DNA of 64,000 bases from a virus: IMG/VR virus record IMGVR_UViG_3300013372_004679, positions 1 through 64,000 of that record; one strand, 5' to 3'. The translations under genes and the position numbers were made by a program. The notes beneath the pieces were generated by a model. The model saw only the letters and a program-made list of their open reading frames with translations, was not told the DNA's origin and searched no databases. Numbering within the stretch: the stretch's first letter is position 1; every line of letters starts with the position of its first letter. Of this stretch, positions 8,696 through 17,165 are shown piece after piece.

Positions 8696-10304
8696 AAAAT
8701 TTCAGTATCCGTGTGGTTGCAGTTTTGATATTGATCAAAATAATGGTGTAACCAAAGTTAATTTTAATCCAAAGATTGAAGATATCAGTCTTGATTGTTC
8801 CAGAACATGGGAATTAATCTCAGATGGAAATACTAAAGGGTGTTTTCAGTTGGAGTCACGACTAGGACGGTCTATGGCTAAAAAATTAAAGCCAGAAAAT
8901 ATAGAGCAATTATCTGCTTTAATTAGCATTATGAGACCAGGATGTTTGGAGGCTGTTCGTGATGGTAAAACAGTTAGTAATCATTATATAGACAAAAAGA
9001 ATGGTCTAGAGTCTGTAGATTATTTCCATAAGTCATTAGAGCCTGTTTTAAAAAATACCTATGGCGAAATGGTATATCAAGAACAGGCGATGGAGATTAC
9101 CAAGGCTATTGCAGGATTTGATCTTCAAGAAGCAGATATGTTAAGAAAAGCTATTGGTAAAAAGAAACCAGAAGAAATGGCCAAGGTTAAATCAAGATTT
9201 TTAGAAGGCACAAAACATCTTGGTATAGTAACAAACGATGAGGCAGAACAGATATTCGGATGGATTGAAAAGAGTCAAAGATATTCATTTAATAAGTCCC
9301 ATAGTGTTAGTTATGCTATAAACGCATATCTATCCGCATATGCTAAGGCACACTTTCCAAAAATATTTTTTGCATCTTACTTGAGATTCGCAAAAGACAA
9401 AATAGATCCTCAAGCAGAAATTAAAGAATTAGTACAAAACGCAAATGAGATGGATGTGCTTGTCAAAACCCCCGATCTGCGTAATATGAATGAATTCTTT
9501 ATATTAAAAAATAATAGTATATACTTTGGTTTAACAGACATTAAGGGGGTTGGAAAGTCGGTTTTTGATAAGCTTACAAATATATCTAGTACCATAGATC
9601 TAAATAAAATAAGCTGGTTGGAATTATTATTTAAAATTCTAAACAATATCAACTCAACTGCGGCTAAAGCCTTAATTCAGAGTGGGGCGACCAACTTTAT
9701 TAACAAAACTAGAAATAGTATGCTTTTTGAATATAATCTAATTAGTGAATTAACAAAAAAAGAAGTAGAGCATATACTTAATAACTTAAATAGTTTTGAT
9801 ACTTTGCAACAGTCTCTAGAATATTTGCTAACGCTGCCAAAGATTAATAAAAATCGGAAAAAAAATATAGAGGATACAATATATTCATTATTAAGTCCTC
9901 CGTATTCGCTAGAAGATACGGCCGAATGGCTAGCAGATTCTGAGGATACATTATTAGGCTGTTCGATTACATGCTCTAAGCTTGATATGTATGATATCAG
10001 TATGACAAATATAACATGTAAAGAACTTAAAACCACATTATCCAAAGATAATCTAATTTTGGGTGGAGAAATTGATTTTATAAATATTACAAAAACCAAA
10101 ACCGGTAAAACTAAAGGGGCGGAAATGGCTTTTGTTACAATGACTGATAGCACTGGCACAATAGACTCTATTGTCTTTTTTCCCGAAAAGTATAAAGAAT
10201 ATAAAAATCTATTATTTCAAGGAAATATTATTATCGTAAAGGGCGGAAAGTCCAAAAATGGCGATGGACTGATTATAGAAAAAGCATATGTGGCTCGTAC
10301 TTGA
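8688..10304 (+). CDS. dnaE: DNA polymerase III alpha subunit, C-terminal part (fingers, HhH, OB)
   Basis: About 538 residues from ATG 8688; the TTG at 8676 is an alternative. It starts with a short Cys-containing leader (YPCGCSFDI, later SLDC), then TKGCFQLESR (equivalent to FQLES in DnaE), IMRPG, MVYQEQAM and YSFNKSHSVSYA. The last is the site that carries split inteins in cyanobacterial DnaE; here it is intact. An HhH-like segment FGLTDIKGVGK and a C-terminal OB fold (DSTGTIDSIVFFPEKYKEY) complete the alpha-subunit architecture. It lacks the three catalytic aspartates, which are all in the 5954-7828 product, so the two chains must associate to polymerise. Confidence 0.92.
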   Translation: MTKKFQYPCGCSFDIDQNNGVTKVNFNPKIEDISLDCSRTWELISDGNTKGCFQLESRLGRSMAKKLKPENIEQLSALISIMRPGCLEAVRDGKTVSNHYIDKKNGLESVDYFHKSLEPVLKNTYGEMVYQEQAMEITKAIAGFDLQEADMLRKAIGKKKPEEMAKVKSRFLEGTKHLGIVTNDEAEQIFGWIEKSQRYSFNKSHSVSYAINAYLSAYAKAHFPKIFFASYLRFAKDKIDPQAEIKELVQNANEMDVLVKTPDLRNMNEFFILKNNSIYFGLTDIKGVGKSVFDKLTNISSTIDLNKISWLELLFKILNNINSTAAKALIQSGATNFINKTRNSMLFEYNLISELTKKEVEHILNNLNSFDTLQQSLEYLLTLPKINKNRKKNIEDTIYSLLSPPYSLEDTAEWLADSEDTLLGCSITCSKLDMYDISMTNITCKELKTTLSKDNLILGGEIDFINITKTKTGKTKGAEMAFVTMTDSTGTIDSIVFFPEKYKEYKNLLFQGNIIIVKGGKSKNGDGLIIEKAYVART

Positions 10305-10328
10305 CACAGGACGGCCACATTTTATAAT
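10301..10328 (+). promoter_or_regulatory. sigma70-type promoter for ssb
   Basis: A perfect TTGACA (10301-10306) and a perfect TATAAT (10323-10328) are separated by 16 nt. The -35 box overlaps the stop codon of the polymerase C-half. Transcription would begin about 10335-10340 and reach the ssb ribosome-binding site (AAAGGAG) before ATG 10375. This suggests that host RNA polymerase transcribes ssb separately from the upstream replication operon. Confidence 0.75.
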
Positions 10329-10374
10329 ATGGTAGTTTGGTACATTTGGGTTTTTAACTTTTAAAGGAGCGATT

Positions 10375-10740
10375 ATGAATATTGTAATGCTAAGGGGTAA
10401 TCTAGCTAGGGATCCGGAACTACGTAAGGTTGGAGACAAGCAAACGTCTGTTGTTAATTTTACCGTAGCAACTTCTAGAGAGTTTACAAAGGCTGACGGA
10501 TCACAAGACAAGATTACATCTTTTATTCAGTGTGAGGCATGGGATAGCGGAGCCGACGCTATTGCTTCATCGTTCAAGAAGGGTGATCTTGTGATGGTTG
10601 AAGGTTCTTTAAGGAATGATAGCTGGGAAAAGGATGGCGTAAAGCATAGTACTCTTAAGGTAAGAGTTAATAACTTCGCCAAGATTCAAAAGACCAAGCG
10701 ATCTGAAAAGAGTCTAGAAGCAGAACCGGTAGCGTTCTAA
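10375..10740 (+). CDS. ssb: single-stranded DNA-binding protein
   Basis: A 121-residue OB-fold SSB. MLRGNLARDPELR, VVNFTVATSREF, IQCEAWDSGADAI and GDLVMVEGSLRNDSW are the usual SSB strand and aromatic positions. A strong ribosome-binding site AAAGGAG precedes the ATG. It is shorter than bacterial SSBs (about 170 residues), and the C-terminus is EAEPVAF instead of the classic acidic DDxPF tip: the terminal Phe is kept but the acidic run is reduced. It coats single strands at the phage fork. It has its own consensus promoter upstream and a long hairpin downstream. Confidence 0.93.
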   Translation: MNIVMLRGNLARDPELRKVGDKQTSVVNFTVATSREFTKADGSQDKITSFIQCEAWDSGADAIASSFKKGDLVMVEGSLRNDSWEKDGVKHSTLKVRVNNFAKIQKTKRSEKSLEAEPVAF

Positions 10741-10747
10741 AGGGAAG

Positions 10748-10795
10748 TCCATGGGAATCTCTAGTACTATAATGGTGCTAGAGATTTTCCTTGGA
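10748..10795 (+). terminator. long hairpin after ssb, probable terminator
   Basis: A near-perfect inverted repeat. The core is AATCTCTAGTAC (10756-10767), loop TATAATG, GTGCTAGAGATT (10775-10786), with one G-U pair. The arms extend outward as TCCATGGG and TTTTCCTTGGA. It lies 15 nt after the ssb stop and ends in a short T run (TTTT). It separates the replication block from the glycan block. Because the arms are long and symmetrical, an operator or RNA-processing function is also possible. Confidence 0.6.
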
Positions 10796-10808
10796 TAATA
10801 TTTATAAT

Positions 10809-12449
10809 ATGAAAAAAAGAATTTTAGTGGTTAATGATGCTAGCTTTTTAAATACTGGATATGGTATTTACGGCAAGGAGTTATTAACACGACTACATAA
10901 CAGCAATAAGTTTGAAGTAGCAGAACTAGGCTGCTATGCCGATACAACTAATCCTAAGATTAAAAATATTCCATGGAAATTCTATCCTAATGCTGTATCG
11001 TCAAACGATAATAGGCTACAACAATATAGAGCGAATGCTTTAAATCAGTTTGGACTATGGAGATTTAATAGGTGTGTGGCAGATTTTAAACCGCATATCG
11101 TATTTGATGTTCGTGATTATTGGATGTTTTCATATCAAGAAACTAGCCCATACAAGAAATATTTCAATTGGGTTATAATGCCCGCCACAGATTCTGCACC
11201 ACCAAAAACAGAATGGCTATATACTTTTTGTAATGCTGATATGGTTGTACCATATACAGAATGGGCAAAAAAAACACTAAAATTATCGTGTGGAAATCAG
11301 ATAAATCTATTTCCTAAAATTGCAAATGCTGGTATTAATCCTACAGAATTCTATCCTTTAGATAATAAATCAGAACATAAAAAGAAATATTTTGGTCAGG
11401 ATTTACATATCATAGGCACAGTTATGCGTAATCAAAGGCGCAAACTGCTTCCTGACCTAATGATAGCATTTAAAAAATATCTAGAAGTTCTAAAGCAGTC
11501 TAATAATAAGGAACTAGCTGATAAAACATATCTTTATTTGCACACATCATATCCAGAGGATAGTGGTTGGGATATACCTTCGTTGTTATTAGAGTACGGG
11601 ATCGCTGATAAAACATATTTTACATATCATTGTAGAAATTGTCATGGCTGGTTTCCGGCCAAGTTTCAGCAAAGCATAACAGTATGTAAACATTGTAATA
11701 GCAAAGCAGCGTGTATTGCTAGTCCAGTAAATGGTATTAGTACCGAACAACTCAATCAGGTATATAATCTTTTTGATATCTTTATGCAATATGCTATATG
11801 CGAAGGCTTTGGAATGCCGCAAATCGAAGCAGCAGCCTGTGGATTAACTCTTGCTTCTGTAGATTATAGTGCAATGACTGAGATTATAGATAATTTAGGT
11901 GGTTATAAAATTCCAGTATCTCGTACGTTTAGAGAGATGGAAACAAATGCTGATAGAGTTTATCCAGATATTGATAAAACTGTAGCTATTATGTATGATT
12001 TCTTTGTCAATCTATCTCATGAAGATCGTGTGGCCAATGGATTGTCAACAAGAGAAAAGTGCATATCACACTACACATGGGATAACGTGTACAAAGTATG
12101 GGAAGAATGCTTTGACAGTATTAATACCAACAACAAACTATCATGGAACTCTCCGGCTGTACAACAAACGAACCATACGTTAAAAGTACCTAAAGAATTA
12201 ACAGATAAAGAATTTATACAATTTATTTGTATGAATGTTATAAATGATACAACACTATTAAATACATCCCATATCCAATCATTAATCAAAGATTCTGTTA
12301 GTGGTATGGTTGCTAGACCAGGATCTATAGTTTCTATTGATCGTAATTATTTAGTAGAGAAGCTAGAATCATACTTAAATAATAAAATTATGTGTGAAAA
12401 AATGAGAATTGAACCTCAATCTATCATAAAAGAGGATTTTATTAAATAA
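10809..12449 (+). CDS. glycosyltransferase, GT4-like, with internal zinc-ribbon insert
   Basis: 546 residues from ATG 10809 (MKKRILVVNDASFLNTGYG); the TTG at 10791 lies in the preceding hairpin. The N-terminal half has a GT-B Gly-rich start. The C-terminal half has the E-x7-E motif in EGFGMPQIEAAACG (about residue 331) that binds the donor sugar nucleotide in GT4 enzymes. Between the two Rossmann domains, near residues 274-295, sit CRNC and CKHC, a four-cysteine zinc ribbon not found in typical bacterial GT4 enzymes. It opens the plus-strand glycan cluster and overlaps the next start by one base (TAATG). Confidence 0.82.
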   Translation: MKKRILVVNDASFLNTGYGIYGKELLTRLHNSNKFEVAELGCYADTTNPKIKNIPWKFYPNAVSSNDNRLQQYRANALNQFGLWRFNRCVADFKPHIVFDVRDYWMFSYQETSPYKKYFNWVIMPATDSAPPKTEWLYTFCNADMVVPYTEWAKKTLKLSCGNQINLFPKIANAGINPTEFYPLDNKSEHKKKYFGQDLHIIGTVMRNQRRKLLPDLMIAFKKYLEVLKQSNNKELADKTYLYLHTSYPEDSGWDIPSLLLEYGIADKTYFTYHCRNCHGWFPAKFQQSITVCKHCNSKAACIASPVNGISTEQLNQVYNLFDIFMQYAICEGFGMPQIEAAACGLTLASVDYSAMTEIIDNLGGYKIPVSRTFREMETNADRVYPDIDKTVAIMYDFFVNLSHEDRVANGLSTREKCISHYTWDNVYKVWEECFDSINTNNKLSWNSPAVQQTNHTLKVPKELTDKEFIQFICMNVINDTTLLNTSHIQSLIKDSVSGMVARPGSIVSIDRNYLVEKLESYLNNKIMCEKMRIEPQSIIKEDFIK

Positions 12450-13207
12450 TGATAAATGATCAAGTACATAGTATTCATACTCCATGCAAGCAGTGTGTTT
12501 TTGCTAAGTATGATAATATCACACAGACGGGTTGTCATCTCGACTATATTAACAAGTATCGTACATCTGGTATTCAAATACTAGAAGCTTATGATGATGA
12601 TAAAGAGTTTTATATTATCAACGATAAAAAGTGCATAGGATATAGAGAAAATAAATGGTTCGATCAATTTGATTTGGCCAATTCCCCCATAGAAGATAAA
12701 ATTAATCACTATAAACAAAATAATAAGTTACATTATTTAGTTATAGTTAATATGAAGAATTTCTCCGCTGATCAACTAGTAGATTTTTTTACAGAATTAA
12801 CACGAACTGATATTCGACCACAAAAGATTATTCTGATCAGATACAGAGACCCATCGGCTAATTTAAGCTATGAAACCATAGAATCTATTATTAACGACTC
12901 TAAAGTAGGTTGCTCTTGGCGTATTCAAACAATGCTTGATGATTCTATTTCTTATGAAGAGATATTACATAATACTACTACTGTTAATCAAAAATATAGA
13001 TTTATAATGTCTATTTCAGAACCAACGCCAAACTTTGCTTATTTGATAGATTATACCAATGATATAGTCTATGAAAAGCTTGAACAGTTTGGGGTGGTAT
13101 CGAATCCATCTAAAACAGCGATTATATATAGTGGTGGGGTTTATAGGTTTGGAATTGCTCATAATGAAAATATACTAAATCAATACGATAAATACGATAC
13201 ACTATGA
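12449..13207 (+). CDS. hypothetical protein with N-terminal cysteine cluster
   Basis: A 252-residue protein I do not recognise. It starts with C13-x2-C16 (CKQCVFAKY) and a third Cys at 29 (TGCHLDY), which could bind a metal. A middle segment (HYLVIVNMKN, then PQKIILIRYRDPS) resembles the first strands of a GT-A Rossmann fold, but no DxD is evident. Its position between a GT4 enzyme and a nucleotidyltransferase-like gene, with 1-nt and 4-nt overlaps, suggests a role in the same glycan pathway. Confidence 0.5.
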   Translation: MINDQVHSIHTPCKQCVFAKYDNITQTGCHLDYINKYRTSGIQILEAYDDDKEFYIINDKKCIGYRENKWFDQFDLANSPIEDKINHYKQNNKLHYLVIVNMKNFSADQLVDFFTELTRTDIRPQKIILIRYRDPSANLSYETIESIINDSKVGCSWRIQTMLDDSISYEEILHNTTTVNQKYRFIMSISEPTPNFAYLIDYTNDIVYEKLEQFGVVSNPSKTAIIYSGGVYRFGIAHNENILNQYDKYDTL

Positions 13208-13860
13208 ACTGTATTATACTTGGTGATAAATTTCAAAAACGCATGAAGTCTAAAGGATGCGTTGGTCTAATCAAAGTTAATAATAAAAGCATAATACAAA
13301 ATCAATATAAAATTATTAAACAGGTATTTCCCAAAGCAAATGTAGTTTATGTATATGGTTTTGAACATAAAAGATTTCAATCGTTTTTATCAAATAAGAC
13401 CAGTGGCTTAGATAATCTTACTAGTATATATAATCATAGTTTTGAAAAATACAATAATGCTTATAGTATATCTTTAGTCGATGATTTTTTAAACGATGAC
13501 TGTATGATATTTTTTGGCGATCTTATTTTATCTAGAAAAACTTTTGATAAATTTATGCCACAAAATGGCTCGCAAATATTTATTAATCAAAAAAATAAAA
13601 ATAGGCTTGGTTGTGTGATTAATAATTCTAAAATAGAAAATATAGCTTATGATTTAGATAACTATTTATCAGAAATTTATTTTCTTACTAAAAACCATTC
13701 GATCATGATAAAGGATTTGTTAAAAAATAAAATTAATCATAATTGTTTTATATTTGAGATTATAAATAAACTTATAGATATGGATCAAACTATTAGTCCA
13801 CTATTTTCTGAAAACATATCATCATTAACACTTTTATCAAATAGGATGCAGTATGAATAA
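13204..13860 (+). CDS. nucleotidyltransferase-like protein (GT-A fold)
   Basis: 218 residues. The N-terminus CIILGDKFQKRMKSKG, then GLIKVNNKSIIQNQYKIIK and VVYVYGFEHKRF, follows the layout of sugar-phosphate nucleotidyltransferases (nucleotide loop, base/phosphate Lys, first half of the Rossmann sheet). MIFFGDLILS near residue 98 would be the metal-binding Asp of the NTP-transferase fold. The canonical G-G-x-G-T-R-L loop is degenerate, so activity is uncertain. It probably activates a sugar or phospho-alcohol for the neighbouring transferases. ATGA overlap with the previous gene. Confidence 0.55.
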   Translation: MNCIILGDKFQKRMKSKGCVGLIKVNNKSIIQNQYKIIKQVFPKANVVYVYGFEHKRFQSFLSNKTSGLDNLTSIYNHSFEKYNNAYSISLVDDFLNDDCMIFFGDLILSRKTFDKFMPQNGSQIFINQKNKNRLGCVINNSKIENIAYDLDNYLSEIYFLTKNHSIMIKDLLKNKINHNCFIFEIINKLIDMDQTISPLFSENISSLTLLSNRMQYE

Positions 13861-14194
13861 TTCTTTTGGAATATTTGCAGAAAATCTAGAACAAAGCAAA
13901 GACCTAATTTGTGAACTAGCCAATCAATGTAAAAAAATAGGAGACACTGTATTATTTACAGATAGTATACAGAGCAACGAATTTACTGACTATGCTATTT
14001 TTCCATCTTTTTATATGAGATTTTTTCAGGGTGTTATTATCTTTTTAAATATAGAAGATCATACTCAACACAAAGATATTATTATCGGTAAACCTATGTT
14101 ATATCTAACTGAACAAATGCTTAAAGAAAATAAAATAGACGGATCAATGATTAATAAATCAGAAATATTTTCAGCATCTGGAGGATATTCATGA
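13853..14194 (+). CDS. hypothetical protein in glycan cluster
   Basis: A 113-residue protein with no motif I recognise. It begins FGIFAENLEQSKDLICELAN and looks like a small alpha/beta domain (VLFTDSI, YAIFPSFYM, GVIIFLNIED), reminiscent of the N-terminal half of a GT-B domain without a catalytic half. It overlaps the preceding gene by 8 nt and the next by ATGA, so it is probably translated; function unknown. Confidence 0.5.
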   Translation: MNNSFGIFAENLEQSKDLICELANQCKKIGDTVLFTDSIQSNEFTDYAIFPSFYMRFFQGVIIFLNIEDHTQHKDIIIGKPMLYLTEQMLKENKIDGSMINKSEIFSASGGYS

Positions 14195-14982
14195 ATTACA
14201 ACGAACTATCTGATAAACAAAAAAAAGAACTATTAATTAATGAATATGAGATTAATAATCATAGTTTCAGAGAAATAGCCATATCACATGGTACTTATGC
14301 TAATAAAATAAGAAGAGATGCTATAAAGTTTAATATTAATATCAAAGATAAAAGTCAAGCACAAAAAAACGCTATATCTAGTGGCAAAGTAGATCATCCA
14401 ACAAAGGGCAAAAGTAGATCAGAAGAAGTAAAAGAAAAAATTGGTTTATCAGTAATGAAGGCGTGGGATGAACTTGATGAACAAACATTAATCCAACGTA
14501 AAGAAAAAGCTCGTCAAAACTGGGAAAGCCTACCAGACGATATCAAAAATAATATCTTAAGAGAAGCTAATATAGCAGTAAGACAGGCTAGTAAAACCGG
14601 CTCGAAACTAGAAAAATTTATTTTCAAAGCGCTATTGAAAGATGGCTATCGTGTAGAATTTCATAAAGAACAAACTCTATCAAATACCAAGTTGCAAATA
14701 GACCTGTTTCTGCCTACTTTAAATACAGCAATCGAGATTGATGGATTGTCTCACTTTGAGCCGGTGTGGGGTCATGATACCCTAGCCAGAAATCAAGGAT
14801 ACGACAATAAGAAAACAGGACTCATGCTAGGTAAAGGTTTGGTTTTAATTAGAATCAAACAAGTAAAAGACTTCTCTCCAAGTAGAGCCAAAGTATTGTA
14901 TAATGATTTAAAGATAATATTACAAAATATACAAACAAAATTTCCTGATACAGACAATAGAAATATTATAATAGGAGACTGA
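14191..14982 (+). CDS. VSR-like (EDxHD-type) homing-type endonuclease
   Basis: 263 residues in three parts. The N-terminal helix-turn-helix-like segment (SFREIAISHGTYANKIRRDA) is followed by a middle region with KGKSRSEEVKEKIGLSV, a NUMOD-type DNA-contact helix common in homing endonucleases. The C-terminal nuclease domain has QIDLFLPTLNTAIEIDGLSH, where the E-x-D-xxx-H cluster near residue 181 fits the VSR-like PD-(D/E)XK homing nucleases, then NKKTGLMLGKG and VLIRIKQ. It has no obvious role in glycan synthesis, so it is probably a free-standing mobile endonuclease that inserted between the glycan genes and 14987. Separated from the next gene by 4 nt. Confidence 0.75.
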   Translation: MNYNELSDKQKKELLINEYEINNHSFREIAISHGTYANKIRRDAIKFNINIKDKSQAQKNAISSGKVDHPTKGKSRSEEVKEKIGLSVMKAWDELDEQTLIQRKEKARQNWESLPDDIKNNILREANIAVRQASKTGSKLEKFIFKALLKDGYRVEFHKEQTLSNTKLQIDLFLPTLNTAIEIDGLSHFEPVWGHDTLARNQGYDNKKTGLMLGKGLVLIRIKQVKDFSPSRAKVLYNDLKIILQNIQTKFPDTDNRNIIIGD

Positions 14983-14986
14983 TATA

Positions 14987-15718
14987 ATGGGAAGACCAAA
15001 GAAGGAAACAACAGAAACCGTGAACGAAACAACATCTGTGGAAATTGACACAAATAACAAACCTGTAACACCCAATGATTTGGAATGGACTGATCATGTT
15101 TTGAGCTTATTAAGCGACGATGAGAAAATTGCCGGTAATCCAACAACAGATGGTTTAAGGCGTATTTTTGAAATTGCTTTGAACTGTGTTGTAGTAAATG
15201 CAGAATCACAGGTTGTACAATCTCCGTCTGTGGATAATGAGAGAAGAGCTACTGTTGTTCATACTCTTACGTATTGTATTGATGACTGTGATAAGGTAAG
15301 CAGTATGAGAACTGTTAGTGGTGCTGCGGATGTTTACTGGGGTAATTGCGACAAGATATATAGAAACCATCCGGTTGCGGTAGCAGAGACTAGGGCCGAA
15401 GGCCGAGCTTTAAGACGAGCACTTAAGTTGCGTAAGGTAGTAGCGGCGGAAGAATTAGCTAAAGATATTGATACTAGTCATTTAGAAGAGAATAATATTG
15501 GTAAAATTAATAGTACTCAAATTAATTTCTTTGAAGTATTTGGTAAGCGGCTAAATATTAATATTCATAAACTATTAGAAAAACTTGCTGTGGACCATAA
15601 AAATATCTATAATATGTCGTATGACAATGCGGTAAAGACCATTACCACACTGTCTAGTTATCAACAAACTAATGATATACCTCAAGATATTATTGGGTAT
15701 GATCCAAACTGGAAATAG
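14987..15718 (+). CDS. putative ssDNA annealing/recombination protein
   Basis: 243 residues. After a charged, low-complexity N-terminus (GRPKKETTETVNETTSVEID), the core contains VVHTLTYCIDD and HPVAVAETRAEGRALRRALKL. The A-x-TRA-xx-RAL-R-AL helix resembles the conserved helix in Rad52/ERF-like single-strand annealing proteins (A.A.T.AlgRAL). The rest is not diagnostic. It has its own in-frame spacing (4 nt after the endonuclease) and is followed by a small zinc-ribbon gene. The recombination assignment rests on that one motif. Confidence 0.4.
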   Translation: MGRPKKETTETVNETTSVEIDTNNKPVTPNDLEWTDHVLSLLSDDEKIAGNPTTDGLRRIFEIALNCVVVNAESQVVQSPSVDNERRATVVHTLTYCIDDCDKVSSMRTVSGAADVYWGNCDKIYRNHPVAVAETRAEGRALRRALKLRKVVAAEELAKDIDTSHLEENNIGKINSTQINFFEVFGKRLNINIHKLLEKLAVDHKNIYNMSYDNAVKTITTLSSYQQTNDIPQDIIGYDPNWK

Positions 15719-15728
15719 GGAGTAAATT

Positions 15729-16055
15729 ATGAAAGTCAAATATAAGGTTGGAGATAGATTAGAGTTTGAATTAGAAGGTTCTGGTCAAAAAGAAATCTTT
15801 AAAGAACTAGCGCTTATACAAGAAATTTTTGCTGAAGAAAAGTGCGGATTATGTAGTAGCGCCAACCTTAGATTTGTTGTTCGTAATGTTGAAGGAAATG
15901 ATTATTACGAATTAAGATGTGCTGATTGTGGTGGTATACTAGCATTTGGTCAACACAAAAAGGGTGGCACATTATTTCCAAAGCGCAAGGATGACGATGG
16001 TAATTATCTACCAAATAAGGGTTGGCATAAGTGGAATAAAGACTCTAAAGGCTAA
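15729..16055 (+). CDS. small zinc-ribbon protein
   Basis: 108 residues; the start follows GGAGTAAATT. After a beta-strand-like N-terminus (KVKYKVGDRLEFELEG), two CxxC pairs, CGLC and CADCGG, form a treble-clef or ribbon, followed by GTLFPKRKDDDGNYLP and a Trp/Lys-rich tail. This family of small proteins occurs in many large phages next to recombination or ssDNA-binding genes; a nucleic-acid-binding role is plausible. Paired by location with the putative annealing protein. Confidence 0.65.
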   Translation: MKVKYKVGDRLEFELEGSGQKEIFKELALIQEIFAEEKCGLCSSANLRFVVRNVEGNDYYELRCADCGGILAFGQHKKGGTLFPKRKDDDGNYLPNKGWHKWNKDSKG

Positions 16056-16058
16056 AAG

Positions 16059-17165
16059 ATGAGTCCACTATATTTATATAATGGCCAACTATTAATTGAA
16101 AATGGTGCTTTAGCATCAAGTATTAATTGTTGTTGTAGTGGATGCTCTGGTCCGTGCCCGAATGGCAACGAGTGTGCGCCAGGTTGTGTATGCGTTAGCG
16201 GAGAGTGTGTTTCTAATCCGTGTAATTGTAACTGTTATGAAGTCTCTGTGAATGGGAAGTGGGGAATCGGCAATGACGCTTACTCCGATCCGAACAACGA
16301 AGAATGGAGCAGCGGTTTCGTGTACAACTGCGGCTCCGGTGGTGCTTCGTACCTGAAACTGGATTATCCCGTCAGGGTTGGAATCATCACTATCAACATC
16401 AATGGGTCGCAGGCGGTTGTTTATCAAGGCGGCGACACGGGCTGCGCTTTTATGAGTTACCAATGGCCTAACGCCACGTTGACTTTTAACTCATCCGGAT
16501 GTCCAAACGGAATCAATCTCGGTGAACCGACCTTTACATGTACCCCCATCCCCGATGACGTAGGTTGCAACCCGATTTACGGCGACTGGGGCGGCACTAA
16601 CGAGGAGATTTGCCAGAAGGCTCAGCAGTTCCTTGATGATCACGCGCCCACCATCAGCTTTCGCGGGTGCAGTGGCGCTTGCTGCACTTGCCCTGGCTCG
16701 ATTCATCCCTACGACCACGCCAGCAACGAGTATCTTGGGCCGTACTACTGGGAGACTGAGGCAGAGGCCAACTCAGCGGCCGATGATGTGGTTGGTTTCT
16801 GCGAGGAGCTGAAAAGCGCCTTAGATGACAACGGGTACTGCGGAGCGACCGTTAACATCGTATTTCCGAGGGTGTACGAGTGGACGGCCTTTTTCTACGA
16901 CCCGCCCCAAACAGTTTGGTCTCTGGTGACGGATTTTGCGTCCGTGACTGCGGTGTGCTGCGGAACTGAGGAAGGGGAGCTAATCGGACCCAAGTGGCCC
17001 GGCACGGACTTCTATATCTTCGGCAACATCCTGCCGTGCGTACCGGACGAAGTAACGAGAATTTGCGTTGATGGCGCGAGCGCAGCCAATTGCTCTGATT
17101 GCAGCACCTTCCTCGCTGATGAGACATGCGGTAACGGCGCTTGCGGGGAGAACCCGCTACCATGA
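16059..17165 (+). CDS. cysteine-rich protein with a GC-rich body (mosaic gene)
   Basis: 368 residues. The first 20 residues (SPLYLYNGQLLIENGALA) are encoded by AT-rich DNA like the rest of the phage. From about codon 30-60 onward, base composition and codon choice shift strongly to GC-rich (many C/G third positions) until the end. The protein is packed with cysteines: CCCSGCSGPC, CAPGCVC, NPCNCNC, CSGACCTC, NCSDCS. No signal peptide is apparent. Cys-rich proteins with a similar YLYNGxLLxxNGAL start are something I associate with Planctomycetes and their mobile elements, but I cannot verify this. Function unknown; perhaps a disulfide- or metal-stabilised surface protein. ATGA overlap with the next gene. 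Confidence 0.6.
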   Translation: MSPLYLYNGQLLIENGALASSINCCCSGCSGPCPNGNECAPGCVCVSGECVSNPCNCNCYEVSVNGKWGIGNDAYSDPNNEEWSSGFVYNCGSGGASYLKLDYPVRVGIITININGSQAVVYQGGDTGCAFMSYQWPNATLTFNSSGCPNGINLGEPTFTCTPIPDDVGCNPIYGDWGGTNEEICQKAQQFLDDHAPTISFRGCSGACCTCPGSIHPYDHASNEYLGPYYWETEAEANSAADDVVGFCEELKSALDDNGYCGATVNIVFPRVYEWTAFFYDPPQTVWSLVTDFASVTAVCCGTEEGELIGPKWPGTDFYIFGNILPCVPDEVTRICVDGASAANCSDCSTFLADETCGNGACGENPLP

